Positions 44,690 through 56,463 of a stretch of 64,000 nucleotides of DNA are shown piece by piece (position 1 is the first letter of the stretch; every line of letters starts with the position of its first letter). This stretch comes from Podospora pseudocomata (taxonomy: Eukaryota; Ascomycota; Sordariomycetes; Sordariales; Podosporaceae). The DNA lies in contig NC_085887.1 of the NCBI RefSeq assembly GCF_035222375.1, positions 99,501-163,500 of the forward strand, given 5' to 3'. A program made the translations under genes and the position numbers. Under the pieces are notes generated by a model, which was not told where the DNA came from, did no database searches, and worked only from the letters and a program-made list of their open reading frames with translations.

Positions 44690-45326
44690 GTTGTTGGCCG
44701 TGGCTTGGCATCAAAAAGGGGTTCAGGGGGGTTACAAACAGTAGGGTTAGGATAGCCTAAAATACCTATCACATTTCAGGAAAGCTTCTCTGTGATTGCC
44801 CTGGTGAACGATACGTATATTTACCTCTTTCGGGAGCCTGATGTAAACAAAATGCCATTGTTGTTTTATCATGATGACGAAACTCGATGCTTAACAGACC
44901 TGAGGGCGCCTGAAAACCCTAACCCTCTTTCCAACCAAATGCCTCAGCTGGGTCAACAGTCAACATACGAACAAAGAAACCTCATGGGTCCAGTGATTGG
45001 CTCCCAAATTCAACATGAGAATACGGAGATAGCTCCGAAAGAGGTTTACTCGCTTGGCAAGAAAGAAACCCGCATCCGGATTGTCAACACCAGTCTGGCC
45101 GCAACCAGGTGGTGGCTCTCATCGTGGTAGATGTAAAACAGGACCAGTAGAAGATGAGTTTCTTTATTTGAGAGACATAAATCCCGGAGCCAATTCTTGT
45201 CTATGCCTCGGTTTGGACCATTTGCTTACCCCGTCAACTCGCAAAACAAGACAGCACTGAGCGAGCTCTCTCGAGCCATTCACATCGAGCAAAAGTCCGA
45301 GTCTCGTACCATCCTCAATAGCAAAA
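44690..45326. other. Spacer, no gene seen
   Basis: 0.64 kb containing the 3' UTR of the esterase gene and the promoter of the MARVEL-like gene. No coding signal is seen. Confidence 0.4.
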
Positions 45327-46233
45327 ATGGGAGCCACATCCAGAGTTCTCCTCGTCCTATGCCGTCTAGGCGAACTCGTCTGCGGAGCCGTCGTTCTCGG
45401 TCTTCTGGGGCAGGCCTTCTCCTTGATCAACGACGCCGGCGTGCTCGAGCCCGAGGGGCGACTGATCTACACCGCTGTCGTGGCCTCTCTGACGATACTT
45501 GACTCGTTAATATTTATCGTCCCGTTTGCGTACTCGTACTGGTCATTTTTACTGGACTTTATCCTGGTTGTCCTGTGGATTGTGGCTTTTGGGCTGCTCG
45601 AGTCGGTGAGTTGAACCAGAATGAATCTGAAAGATGAATATACTGACAGGCGTTGCAAACGAAGCTTACCGGCATCCACACCTGCTCCTCCTTCTGGTTT
45701 AACAACTACTGGGGTTATTACTGGGGCAGGTGGTATGTCCGCGGCCCACCTGGCATTGACATCAACTGGACGGGCTGCAACGTGTGGAGGACGGTCTTGG
45801 CCTTCAGCTTCATCGTCTCGATGATTTACCTTGCCAATGGCTTCTTGGTGAGTGCCTCCTGCCTACCTACTTTTCGCTGCCTTGTCTCGCACGTTGACTG
45901 ACCGACACAGGGTGTGTACTGGACTCTGGAGTACGGCAACATCAGAACAAGGTCCAAGGGCTTCTTTGAGTAAGTTCGGCTTCTATACAGCCTTCGCATT
46001 CTGCCTAATTTGAAACTTTCGCTGACCAACATCTGCACAGACGCAAAAGAGGATTGGGTGGCGATACTGGCAGCGCCAGTGGACATCTTATCAAGGAGGG
46101 TGGCCCTGGGATCACGCAGACTCCTGTTCAGCATCGCAATGGCGTTATGGGGGCTGGACTGAACAATGCCGCCCCTGCAACTCCGGTCATCACATTGCCA
46201 GCTGATACCGCAGACCCGGCTGCAAGAGTGTAG
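45327..46233 (+). CDS. MARVEL-like four-helix membrane protein
   Basis: Exons 45327-45605, 45650-45847, 45911-45969 and 46041-46233 give 242 residues. The introns are 44, 63 and 71 bp. There are four membrane spans: VLLVLCRLGELVCGAVVLGL, LIYTAVVASLTILDSLIFIV, WSFLLDFILVVLWIVAFGLL and TVLAFSFIVSMIYLANGFLG. The lumenal loop before the last span holds paired cysteines (TGIHTC, WTGCNVW) and many aromatic residues (FWFNNYWGYYWGRWYV). This is the plan of fungal MARVEL-domain proteins. The C-terminal 70 residues are soluble, Gly/Pro/Ala-rich. A role in membrane organisation is inferred from the family. The start MGATSRVLLV is the first ATG ahead of helix one. Confidence 0.88.
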
Positions 46234-46981
46234 ACGATCGAAGGCTGCGGGAAGGGGGTTTTGAGACGGCGAGCTCGTGGTTCGACGGTTATGTATCACG
46301 GCCGTCAATTTCATACGTCGAAAGCCTTGCATATGGTGTACCAGATTAATCAGATATGATCAAGGCGATATATGGAATGGGTTCAAACCTGACACTTTGC
46401 AGTGAGAATGAATAGATTGGATCACGAAGAAGAGGGTTGTTCATATGAGTCACCATATCTGGTTCATCTCTTCCAGTTTTGGTCAGAAGTGGACGCACTG
46501 TCATGTTCCATTTCAATCTGGAACCTGATGAAACAAATAAGTTGCCCCCAGAGATCAGGTAAGACTCGGGTGACAACCAGCTGCCTTGTCGTTGTCAATG
46601 CGCGTAGGCAGGCCCTACAAATCTACAGCAGAAATAGGCTCAGTGCACCTTCAACACCAGTCCTGGGTCTTGACTTTATTCACTAATTGTACATCAAGGT
46701 TCATGCCTGTTAGGCTAGCATAGCACCATCCCATCTGCTAGGTAGGTAAAAACCCAGGGGCTACTCCACACCACTCCACAGACATTGACACATTAACACA
46801 TTACAGTCATTACCCCCTCTTTCCAAATCCCCCTCCTAATCCACCTTCATTGCCTATCAGACTTCTTCTACCTTTTACCAAGTACCGAACGAGATAAATC
46901 AAGATAATAATAACAAGGTACCTGTGACATGCCACTTCTAAACCAAGCCTGACATCTTTGTTGACTTTCACTGTGGCAACT

Positions 46982-47113
46982 TTAGTAACCTGCCTGATTG
47001 GGCGTCGTATTCACAATGATATAAAAGATCGCCCAGGCAAGTACCGCAACAACCCAAAATCTCGGTGTAATCCACGGCTTTCCACCCCCACCACAAGTGT
47101 GTAACGGTGACAT
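46982..47113 (-). CDS. Possible 43-residue single-helix membrane peptide
   Basis: MSPLHTCGGGGKPWITPRFW leads straight into one strong membrane helix (VVAVLAWAIFYIIV) and the polar end NTTPNQAGY. The order of glycine-rich lead, aromatic border and helix is unlike the noise around it. It could be a real tiny ER or mitochondrial membrane protein or the last exon of a spliced gene. No family is recognised, and the frame can be extended upstream to other non-conserved codons. Confidence 0.22.
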   Translation of the reverse strand: MSPLHTCGGGGKPWITPRFWVVAVLAWAIFYIIVNTTPNQAGY

Positions 47114-47367
47114 CGCCCAAGACAAAAAACGTTGTCTGTGATGATCCAAAACACCACCATAAAGTGGCGTCAAACAAAAGCATGTGGCAACTCCAGGACG
47201 GTTAGACGCATAGCCATGATCGAGGTGTCAATCTACCTACCTTACCTACCTCTTCCCTTCATCACGAACAAGAGACACCACAACCTGCAACCCACAGTCG
47301 TTTGATCAGAATTAACATTTACCTGGTATCCAAAATCCAAACATGCCTATCAAAAACTAATGCTATC

Positions 47368-47404
47368 CAAAAAAAAAGAAAAAAAAAAAAAAAAAAAAAA
47401 AAAA
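47368..47404 (+). repeat. Poly-A tract
   Basis: About 35 A with a single G interruption near 47378. There is no target-site duplication or retroelement body beside it, so I treat it as a simple repeat. Confidence 0.75.
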
Positions 47405-48688
47405 GCAAAAGGGTATATTTGTAGCAGACAGACACACCTTTCTCTTGGCACCAACAAACCTAAAGCCTGCAAGAGCAAAGATTACTTTCCGCCAGAAAAT
47501 AACATGCACATCCGCCATCCAACCAAAAAGCATGGTGTGAAAAGGCCTCCAAGATACTTGAAAACAACAAGAAGCCCTGACAAATTTCCACCAGAAACAG
47601 AAAAAGATGCTCTACTAATGAAAATGCGTTCGCGCGCATGTGCGTGTGTGTTGCTCCGCCAGCTCCCAAAGTTACCCATGCCCAAGAGTCCTTTTTGATA
47701 ACCGATACATGGAGTCCCAGGTTCCCTACCTAGGTACCTACCATCCAACCCATTTCACCGACACCAGAAACAAAACAAGAAGGGAAAAAAAAACAAGGAA
47801 AAACAAAAACAAGAAACGCAGGAAACCAAAACAAGATGGGTGACAAACACATGAAACAAAGACAGGGCAAATCTCCAAGGCTAAGCACAACCAAGGCAAC
47901 CTCGAAGTCCACAACAGTCACAAAGGCTGCGCAAGCAGACGACGACGACGACAACCACCTCATACGTCCTTGAGCACAGCCACTCCTAGACTCATGCCCT
48001 CCCCACCACCATCGAACCCGTGGCCTTGAACAAAAGCCGGACAGTTTGCCCCCGAAGCCCCATTCACAACAAGACATCGGGTAGATATCTCCCTCCCGCC
48101 CCCGCCCAACAAGAGAGAGGGAGGGAGTGAGCCTTGATACCGTTGCCAAGAGCCCCGATGTGTATGCACCTGACCAACGGGGGGGAGGTGTCCTGCCGGC
48201 ATCTAAAGTCTCGCGAACGTGTCTCGGGATCGGATCCGGATGGCAGATGAGCAACCAACCTCGACCAACGCGGATACGGTGCGTCATGCAGACGCCATAG
48301 GTAATCCCTACCGATCCCGGCCAGCAGCAAGGCAGGCAGATGCTGCTCCCATGGCTGGCTGGTGTGCGACCACCCAGATCATGCAGTAAACCCCGAACGG
48401 TAGTTCCATTCGTTGCCGTATAGACACACGCCCAGTCTTATCTTCTCGAAAGACAACCTGGAAGGTAGTCGAGTCCAAGCTGCTCAGACTTGACAAAATG
48501 AAATGCGGGTCGGTCGGAGACTTTGAGATGGTGCCACACCTGGGTGAGGGGGGGGGGGTCCTCGGGACGTGCCTAGCGGGCGAGATGGAGGTGGCTTCTG
48601 GTCAATGATTGGCCGTGCCACACCAGCTGACCCAAACTCCCACTACTAGATGTCCCACACACCACACCCATACACACACTCTAACAAA

Positions 48689-48724
48689 CACACACACACA
48701 CACACACATACACACACACACACA
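48689..48724 (+). repeat. CA microsatellite
   Basis: About 18 CA units with one TA interruption. It lies 113 bp left of a GC/GT tract of the complementary type. Confidence 0.9.
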
Positions 48725-48837
48725 ACGGTCTCCGCCCAGGTTTGTCGTGAGAAAAGAGGCAAGGTCCTCTCGAATCCTGACGGTCCTGTTCGGATGGTTG
48801 AATCTCAGTTATCGACAACCCCATCTGATATCCTCGT

Positions 48838-48839
48838 GC

Positions 48840-48890
<51 letters not shown>
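48838..48890 (+). repeat. GC then GT microsatellite
   Basis: About eight GC units run directly into about 18 GT units. Alternating purine-pyrimidine of this length is the best kind of sequence for left-handed Z-DNA. The GT part is the inverse complement of the CA tract at 48689-48724. Confidence 0.9.
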
Positions 48891-48891
<1 letters not shown>

Positions 48892-49028
48892 TGTTTTCCC
48901 GTATTCCGTGCACACCACCAACCCCTTGGCTCCTCCATCTGCCATGGTCCCAACGGTTTTGACGTCAAAAAAAGCCCTGCGGGGGTTTGTTGTCGACAAC
49001 GAGGACCAAACGCCGATAGCCCACTCGA

Positions 49029-51711
49029 TCAAGCCCGCTGCGCACCATCACCGTATGCCCCACCACCATACACCCCGCCGTGGGTACTGCTGGACTGGGC
49101 ACCATACCCATCCGTGACAGAGTAGTTATCCCAGCTTCTCGACTGTCCCTGTGATGCAGGCACGCCCGAGTGAGCACCATATGCCCCTTGGCTGTGGTGG
49201 ACGGCGTGGTGAGATGGTCCCGGGATGCCGTAGGGGGAGGCCATCCCTTGCGCCGCCGTGCTTCGGTGATCGTACACTGCCGGGAGAGCGGACAGGCGTA
49301 GGCTCGACGAGTCAGTCTTGATGGTCGGCGAGAGCGGTTTGGCGGCACCGTACGTCGGCCAAGAAGAGGCGCCCCCGGTGAGGGTTCGTGGACTGGTGAG
49401 CGGGTCGGCGTGGTGATGGCCGGCACCGACATAGCTCGCGGCCGAGATGGAATCCGGAGCGAGACCCGAGGACACCGCGGCGGACAAGGCCGGGTACGGA
49501 CTGCCAAGGTGGTCCGCCGACGCGGGGGTGGCCATGCGCACGCGGGGGGAGTTCAGCGTCTGCCCCATGGCGGGCGTGGACGCGCTGTACTTGGAAAAGA
49601 TCTTGTGGAGCGCGGCATCCAGGTCCTTCCACTGAAACACCTTGACGTCCTTCTCGATGTTGCGTGGCTTGGGAGCGCCGAAGCCCATGATGATGCCGAA
49701 AAAGGCCTCGCTCTCGTGCTTGCTTTTGCTGACGGTCATTGGCCGATATCCTTCCAGGTTCCGGCGGATGCGGTTCTTTTCGTCCACCGGAAACTTGTGT
49801 GGCGCGTAGAGGAGCTGCTCCAGGAGGGAAATGGTGTCGACCGAAGTGACAAAACACGCCTGCCTCTCTTCCCACCAGATGCAGCTGACGCAGATGCTGT
49901 TGTGCGGGCGTTCCGACTCGGCCACCGGCTTGAACGACACAGTGATGACGTTCCCAGTCTGCTGCTTCTTGAACATGACAATCCTCCGCTTCTTGGCCCC
50001 TTCCTCGGCCGTCCAGTTCTCCGCCATGCTTCCCAGGTCCCCAATCAGCCTCAAGGTGGCCTTCTCCTGGTAAAGTCCTGCTCCGTAGCCCGGATACCCG
50101 CCGTTTGCGCTGCTGGATGACTGTCCGATGGTGCTCGTTCTGACAAGCTGTGGCGTTGCTGCCGTGGTGCTGTGTTGGAGCGATGTGAGACTGGGCCGGG
50201 TGATGGACGTGTGGGAGACGTGCGGCAGACTGGTTGACGGGCTTCGGAGGGAGTCGAGGGGGCTGTTGAACATGCCGGGCCACGTCCCTGCATGATGCGG
50301 CGACCGTAGCATCGGTGGAGCCCGTGAGTATGGGTCGGTCAACGTCAACCCTGTTCGGAAACCCGAGGTGGAAAGCATTCTGTTGCTGTTTTGGCTGTAC
50401 GATACGTTCGCCGAGGCATTAAAGTCCTGCTGCTGGCCAGTGGTGCCGGTTGTCGAGACTGCAGGAGGGTAGCCATACGGGTTGGGTGCCGCGTCTGCCG
50501 GTAAGCTGTGCTGGTGAGCCGGTGGGCTCGTACTCTTTGACTGTGCGTCCAGGTGCTGGTGTGGGGGGCTCGCCCTGTGATGATGGACAGGTGATCGAAC
50601 CGTGTTCTTGGGAGACCCAAACTCTGGAGGACTGCTGTCACCAGGCACTCCGGCACCCACGTTCCCACCTGACACTCCGCCCTGGTTTTCCTGGTACGAG
50701 AAAACGCCGCAGCTGTCCTGTCGGGCTAAGCCTTCACCGCCGGAGCCTTCGACAAGAAGCGTGAGAGGTACATTGCTGAGCGACCTGCAACTTGTGCTTT
50801 GAAACTGGGGAGCCTCGACAGTCACAGTCCATGAAAAAGATCCGCTCCCATCACGACCGTCCTTGATCACGGTTGCTTTGCATCGATATGATCCAAAGAG
50901 GACATACACATGCGGAGCAGAGCCAGACAGGCCGCCTGCGCCCAGAAGATCGTGTTGGCACGAGACCTTGAGCGAAACCCGGGTGCCGAAAGATCCAACG
51001 GTGGGCTGGCTCGAGATGACAGCGAGGTGAAGTCCCGGAGACGTCTGACCCGATAGGTACTGGCTTGCTGTTGCGTGGCTGTTGGCCGCAAAAGCCATCT
51101 GGTTCAACTGAGACGCCGCATTTTCTGTCTGCTGTGTTGAAAACGACTGGGTCGAGTATTGTGAATACGGCGAATCTCCGTACCCTGCATGTTTGTTGGC
51201 GTGTTGGTTAGCTACCTAGCTTTTCTAAACGCCCCGGACTGCTCCTCCAACACGATCTCGAGACAACCTACCGTGCATCTGGGCTGCCTGAGCCTTGTAC
51301 GACATGGGCAGGAGACCAGGGGGACAGTCCCCGCTGAGGTCCCCTCCGTTCTGCGCAGCCTCTTCCTCCAGCCTGATGGTCAACGTTTCCGGTGACTCTA
51401 TCTGCTCTTCAAGGATGATGGTCCGTTGCGGATGGTAACCGGACTTGTTGGGTGAAAAGACGCGTTAGTGTGAATGAGGACGAGGTGAGGTAGGGGGAGT
51501 CAACAGAGAAAAGTGCAAAGCATCCAAGAAGGCTGTGTCTCGCGGACCTGCCGCCCTTACCCGCTCGTGGTTGGCCGATTGGGAAAGGAGAGATTTGAAG
51601 GCACAACGCCCGAATCACCACCAAAACAGCCTCGGGTGCAGCAAATTGGAAATTTCAGACACTCACCGGATAGACCTTGAAAGCCGGCTCTTCAAACTTG
51701 GTGGCAGACAT
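49029..51711 (-). CDS. medA: Medusa (MedA)/ACON-3-type developmental regulator
   Basis: Exons 51711-51667, 51443-51272 and 51184-49029 give 790 residues. The tiny first exon codes MSATKFEEPAFKVYP. The next opens with SGYHPQRTIILEEQIESPET, a sequence I know as the start of the Medusa family. Intron 1 is 223 bp and intron 2 is 87 bp. The first conserved domain spans LAVISSQPTVGSFGTRVSLK to WTVTVEAPQFQSTSCRSLSN. The second runs from NWTAEEGAKKRRIVMFKKQQ through SICVSCIWWEERQACFVTSV to KSKHESEAFFGIIMGFGAPK. Pro/Ser/His-rich disordered regions separate and follow them. In Aspergillus medA, Neurospora acon-3 and Fusarium REN1 this protein controls conidiophore development. Those genes are known for long, complex 5' regions, and here about 7.8 kb of spacer lies upstream. 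Confidence 0.93.
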
Positions 51712-54700
51712 TCAAACTGATTTTGTGCCGAATAATTCAAGTAAGATGTGTTCTCTGTGGCCGTGGTCGAGTTGGCCGAGTTTCGAGATCAGGATTGTCA
51801 ATATCAACGAGGAAACCTGTATCTCTTTTTTTATTTCTTTTTCTTTTTTTCAGTTAGGTATTTTGCTCAACATTTCTGCTCGGTCCGTTCATACCGTGTT
51901 GATTGACACCGCGGTTGGGAGATTGGCCTACCTTGAAATGGTGGTAAGTCGCTCGGCACAGAGAAGCAGACTCTAGGTCTTCCGTCTTCTGGACTCTTTT
52001 GTATCGAAACAGCGCCGTTTGGATGCCTTCGTTGTGATATCACCTCCTTCAAATCAAAAAGAAACACCTCCTTTTCGGAGACCAAAGAATGCCCAACCGA
52101 AAACTGCAAAAATAAAAGCTCGGTCAGCCCGCACTCGGATGTCGTCGCAGGGATAGCCCTTCGTGAAGATTTGGTGACACGAACCCTTTCTCTTCCAGCC
52201 TGAACCGTGGTTCGTGAGCGCAGAGGAACGAGAGGCGAGATTTGACTGTATGCAGCTATCCCGAACCTGTTCGCATACGTAGTCAGATATCGAGCGTCTC
52301 TGCAATCAGATGCTGAAGGGAAGAGCAGCAGGTTCCCGTAACCGGTTCGTCCGCTGTGGACCCTTGGAGAGACAAGAGGGAAAAAAAGGTGCAAAGACAA
52401 GACAAGGTCGAAACACCACGTCGTTGGATGTTTTGGGGAAAGGGATCCCTAATGTGTGGGAGAAAGGGTGAAGATGATGCCAGTGAAGACACGAGAGGAT
52501 CAACACGGACCAGCAGCTTGCATTTTTGGGGAGGGTTGGATCAAGTGGTCCCGAGGAATGCTGTCCGGGAGTCCTGCTCTCGACGGCACTCGCAGCGAGC
52601 AATCGGCACGTCCTGGGGCCGGATTCCGGGTGCGTTTGGCTGGGCAGAAGAAGCAGGTGACGACGTCAAAGGACAGACGGTAGGTTTCTCTGGCGTGCGG
52701 GTGATACACAGGGATTGCAAGTGATTCAACCGTTGAATGCAAGATTCCATGGTCTTTGTCGAGATGCGGATCATGCAAGGGTCGCTGGGAGGGTGGTTCC
52801 GTGGTGGAGACCCGTACCCGATAGGTGTAGAATTGATGGCCCCTTTCCCCCCGTCCGTGAACAAAAGCAAAAGGCGATGTTGCCGCGGAGCAGAGTTGGA
52901 GGTTGAAGGTGTGCAGATGAGATGAGATGACCATTTGATAGAGCCAGCAGCAACTTTGCAGCCAAGCCCAACGACGAAAAGCCTCGGGACGCAGCCCAAA
53001 AAGACAGGGAAAAAGAAACACTAGGTAGCAAGGTAGGGAGCTGTGCTTGTACTGGTACTTACCTCGCCGTGTTGGTGTGCGTGTAAGTGGGCGGGCAGAG
53101 GTTGGTGGTGGTTGTGACTATGTCCACGCCCAAGGGTGGTACTCGGGGACCGTCTAGGGCAGAGTTGGCCGAATGGAGGCTGCTCAGAGGGTGAAATTGG
53201 TTAGGCGCCCCTGCAAGCCTTGTCAGTAGTGTTTACTATTGGATGGCAGTGGGGCAGCCAACCTGAAGGAGCAGCTGCACGGGCAGGGGGTGGTGGGGGG
53301 GGAGATGATCGTCTTTGGCGGATCTTGGACCCCAGATCAGCTGTGCTGCAATAAGCTAATCCCTGTGATCGAGAATGCGACGCTCAGTCGTCGTCCGGCA
53401 CTTCCACGACCGTCAGTTGCTCAGTTGGCGGCGATCCGGCCAAAAAGAGGTCGTAAATGGCGCCGTCCTTCCCACTAGCTAAGGTAAAGCTACCTGGTTT
53501 GACAGAACCAGTAGCAACCGTGCTCCCGCCTCCCCGCGCGCAAATAAAATGCTTCAAAAAATGAAATAAAAATAAAATAAAACCTATCCTGCCTCCTAGG
53601 CGCCAGTCTGTGCTCGCTCGCTGTGGCAGGCTGGAAAATGTGCGGGCGTGGGCGGCTGGCGGCTGTATAATAGGGCCGTTCAGTCTCTGGCTCATTGGTA
53701 GGTTAGCTGGGGGAACTGGATTGCCGTGGGGGTGGGTGACTGATGATCCGGGGCAGGACACCACCGTTGATGTATTTCCGACCCGGAAGTGGGTTCCAAA
53801 TAGGGCAGTCTGGGGCCGGCGGCTGTTGGAGAGGCTGGAGAGGAAACTCACTGAATCTGCCACCTAGAAGTAGCCTGCGCTTTCTCGAATAAGAATACCT
53901 GGGCAGTTTTGAAAGTTGGTCGAGGTTGGTCAAGGTAAGGTAGGTGAGATATGAGAAGGAGTGCTCGATACATAAAGCCTCTGGGCTGGTGATATCCATA
54001 CCTTACCACGACGTTGCCAAAGGTTGATGAGGCCAAAGCGCACATCACACCAGCAGTTGATGTCCAGGAGCACTATCGCGTCCAGCCACGACAGCAGCCA
54101 CGGCCGCAGATAGAATGTTGCAGCAGCGAGTACCCCGGTTGACATGGCACCACGTCGAGGGTCGAGCCGGCCAGAGTGTACCGCGGGGTATCTCTTCTCT
54201 GTGTGAGTGATGCTGGCTGCATGTCTCTTCCGGGATCAAGCATCACTGGGCAGAAGAAAGTGTGGTTGAACAGGAAATATTGCCTGTGGCAGCTACGGGC
54301 GTAGGCCTTGTTGCATGATGCATCTGGCTCCTGGGCGAGGGCGAGGTTGCTGTTGCCAGGCCTTCTGTTTCTTACAAATACCTACCTACCCAGGGCCATC
54401 ACCATCGGCCTCGGAGGCCAGGGACCAGCATCTCCGGCCTCAGGAGACGGCAGCCCGGGATCCCATGAGCTCTTGGCGGCGATGACAAGGGCTGGGGCAT
54501 GGTGAAACGTGTCGACCATCCTGACAAGAATAGACGCCTGTGGCATCTGCTGCCAGTGAACATGAGCCGTAACCACCATAGGGATATCGCCTGCGGCACT
54601 GTCAGCAACTGTATCACGGTCGCAGCGAATGGGAGGGCATGCTCACCGCAGTCATCCGCGCAACGAAATCGGTGGCCAGTCCCTGGTGCCCTAGGGTTTC

Positions 54701-55473
54701 CGTCGTCTTGCATAGGTTGGTGGCGACCTGATGCTGGAGGCCACAGGGATAAGTAGGTCAGGTACCTGAGGAGAACTAAGGTATGGAACAAAACGCTCAT
54801 TCAGCTGCGCATATAAACAAAGAGTTTTCAGAGGCAACAGGTTAAAGAATTGCCTCCCTTCTTTAGACAAGACGTTGTCCGCTTCTTTGTTTCAAACCAG
54901 TTGATTATCAAATCCAGACCTAACTACCTACCTACCTTGAGCCACACACTTTGTCAAAAACCCACTGCCCACCTATACCGGGTACACCGAGGGCTCAGGA
55001 GATGATCAGTGGTCGAGGTGCTCATCACTTACACCACCACCAAGGTCATGGTCATGTAAGGAGGTATGTAAGAGGTCTCGTTCACGGGGCTATCCCTACC
55101 TCGCAACTCCTTTGCCACCACCTACGGCCGTACAAGCCAGCTTCAGATTCGACGCCCTCCCGCACAGCGCCCGAAGCCCCAGTGCAACGTCGATTCCCAT
55201 TGATATGGCCCCGGGGAGTCGCGGGTAACCGCCATTATCCGCGCGTCGAGTCCCGTCCAGCGGTCCCGGCTTTGGCGTGCCACGGGCTCCTGGGGCCTTG
55301 TGCACCCTTCGACCCCAGGTACGGGTACTCGACGGATCGAGGCGCTGTGGCCGTTATCCGGGTTGTGCAGTTCCCATTGCCGCCGTTCGGAGGAAGCCGG
55401 CAGATTTCGGTATTTGACCCGCGCCACTACACATCATGTCGCAGATCTCAAGCCATTTTGTCTGTCTATCATC

Positions 55474-55521
55474 TACCTACCTACCTACCTACCTACCTAC
55501 CTACCTAGCTACCTAGCTACC
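55474..55521 (+). repeat. TACC microsatellite
   Basis: About 12 TACC units. The last four include TAGC variants. Translated it gives LPTY repeats, which explains misleading open frames here. Confidence 0.9.
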
Positions 55522-56427
55522 TTGGTGTCAATCGTGGCCAGAAACACAATGATGGTCGTGCACATACATCCTAGACGAGCCTGCATATAAGAGGTGGGAC
55601 AAGAACAGGTGCAGAGTGTGCTAGTAACTATCGACACTCGAGATCATGCATGGCTATAGTGTTGTGGTCGCAGATCTGGCAGCCTCAGTCCGTTCCCAAT
55701 CCCAGCAGCCGACCGGCCCAGCATAGAGGCCATCTTGGGTCCGGGTCAGGGCTGGAACGGAGGTACCTTAACCTCCTTGGACAGGTAGGTACGGTAGGTT
55801 TCCTTCCAGCGCTCTTGTTATCACGGTCAACGGAACGGCCGTATACTCGCCTTGGAGCGCTCGCTTTCCCAAGGCTGTTGCACAATCAACAACGGCATAG
55901 ACAGGCGTTCCTAGCTTCTTGCCTTCTACTTGAAAAACGTGCCTGGGTCAAGCTCTGATAATTCTAGGTGCGTGGTTCCATGTACCACTCTGTGCCATGC
56001 GTTTGCGTGGAACAAAGCTGGCAGTCTCCTCCGAGGTCTGCTAACCGCTGAGTCTGCTCGCAGGTAGGTAAGGTAGGTATGCTCATATTGTCCCAGCATC
56101 GCAATCATGTCATTACCATCTGCGAGCAGCCGGCAGTTCACATCATCTCGGTCTATCCCTCGATCCTGCAGCAATGCGACAAGGTCAATATGGAGCTGGG
56201 TCACAGCTGCTCCTTGTACCATGTGTAGCCTTACGCCCGTATGGCACAAGTGACAAAATGTTGAACAAGAGATGGCGAGAGCATGGCCCGGCATCTTCCA
56301 CTCTGAGCATCAGGCAGGGGCGGCGGCGATCTGGATTCTCATTTCCGGCGGCTGGGTCCTATTCGCGGCGCTGGAAACCCGCTGTATCTGGCCCTTCTCA
56401 ATGGCGGTGAGGTCCGTGATGATACGA

Positions 56428-56463
56428 TACCTACCTACCTACCTACCTACCTACCTACCTTAC
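56428..56463 (+). repeat. TACC microsatellite
   Basis: Eight to nine perfect TACC units, a second long run of the motif common in spacers of this window. Confidence 0.9.

Larger units (their letters stand above)
46234..49028. other. Large spacer with simple repeats and one possible tiny ORF
   Basis: 2.8 kb between the MARVEL-like gene and the end of medA. It holds an A tract of about 35 (47368-47404, broken by one G), TACC motifs (46740, 47232-47252, 47727-47742) and the CA and GC/GT microsatellites. Apart from a 43-codon minus-strand frame listed separately, I see no gene. Confidence 0.45.

Noticed and set aside
47368-47404. Poly-A as the tail of a LINE or processed copy
   Set aside because: No coding body upstream and no flanking duplication was found.
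47730-48287. 185-codon minus-strand frame
   Set aside because: Low-complexity Phe/Cys/Ser ending caused by A-rich plus-strand DNA; no family.
49312-50283. 323-codon second frame within medA
   Set aside because: Overlaps the two conserved Medusa domains in another frame; composition is His/Arg/Gln noise.
54951-55508. 185-codon frame ending in LPTY repeats
   Set aside because: Starts at TTG, ends inside the TACC microsatellite and has no domain.
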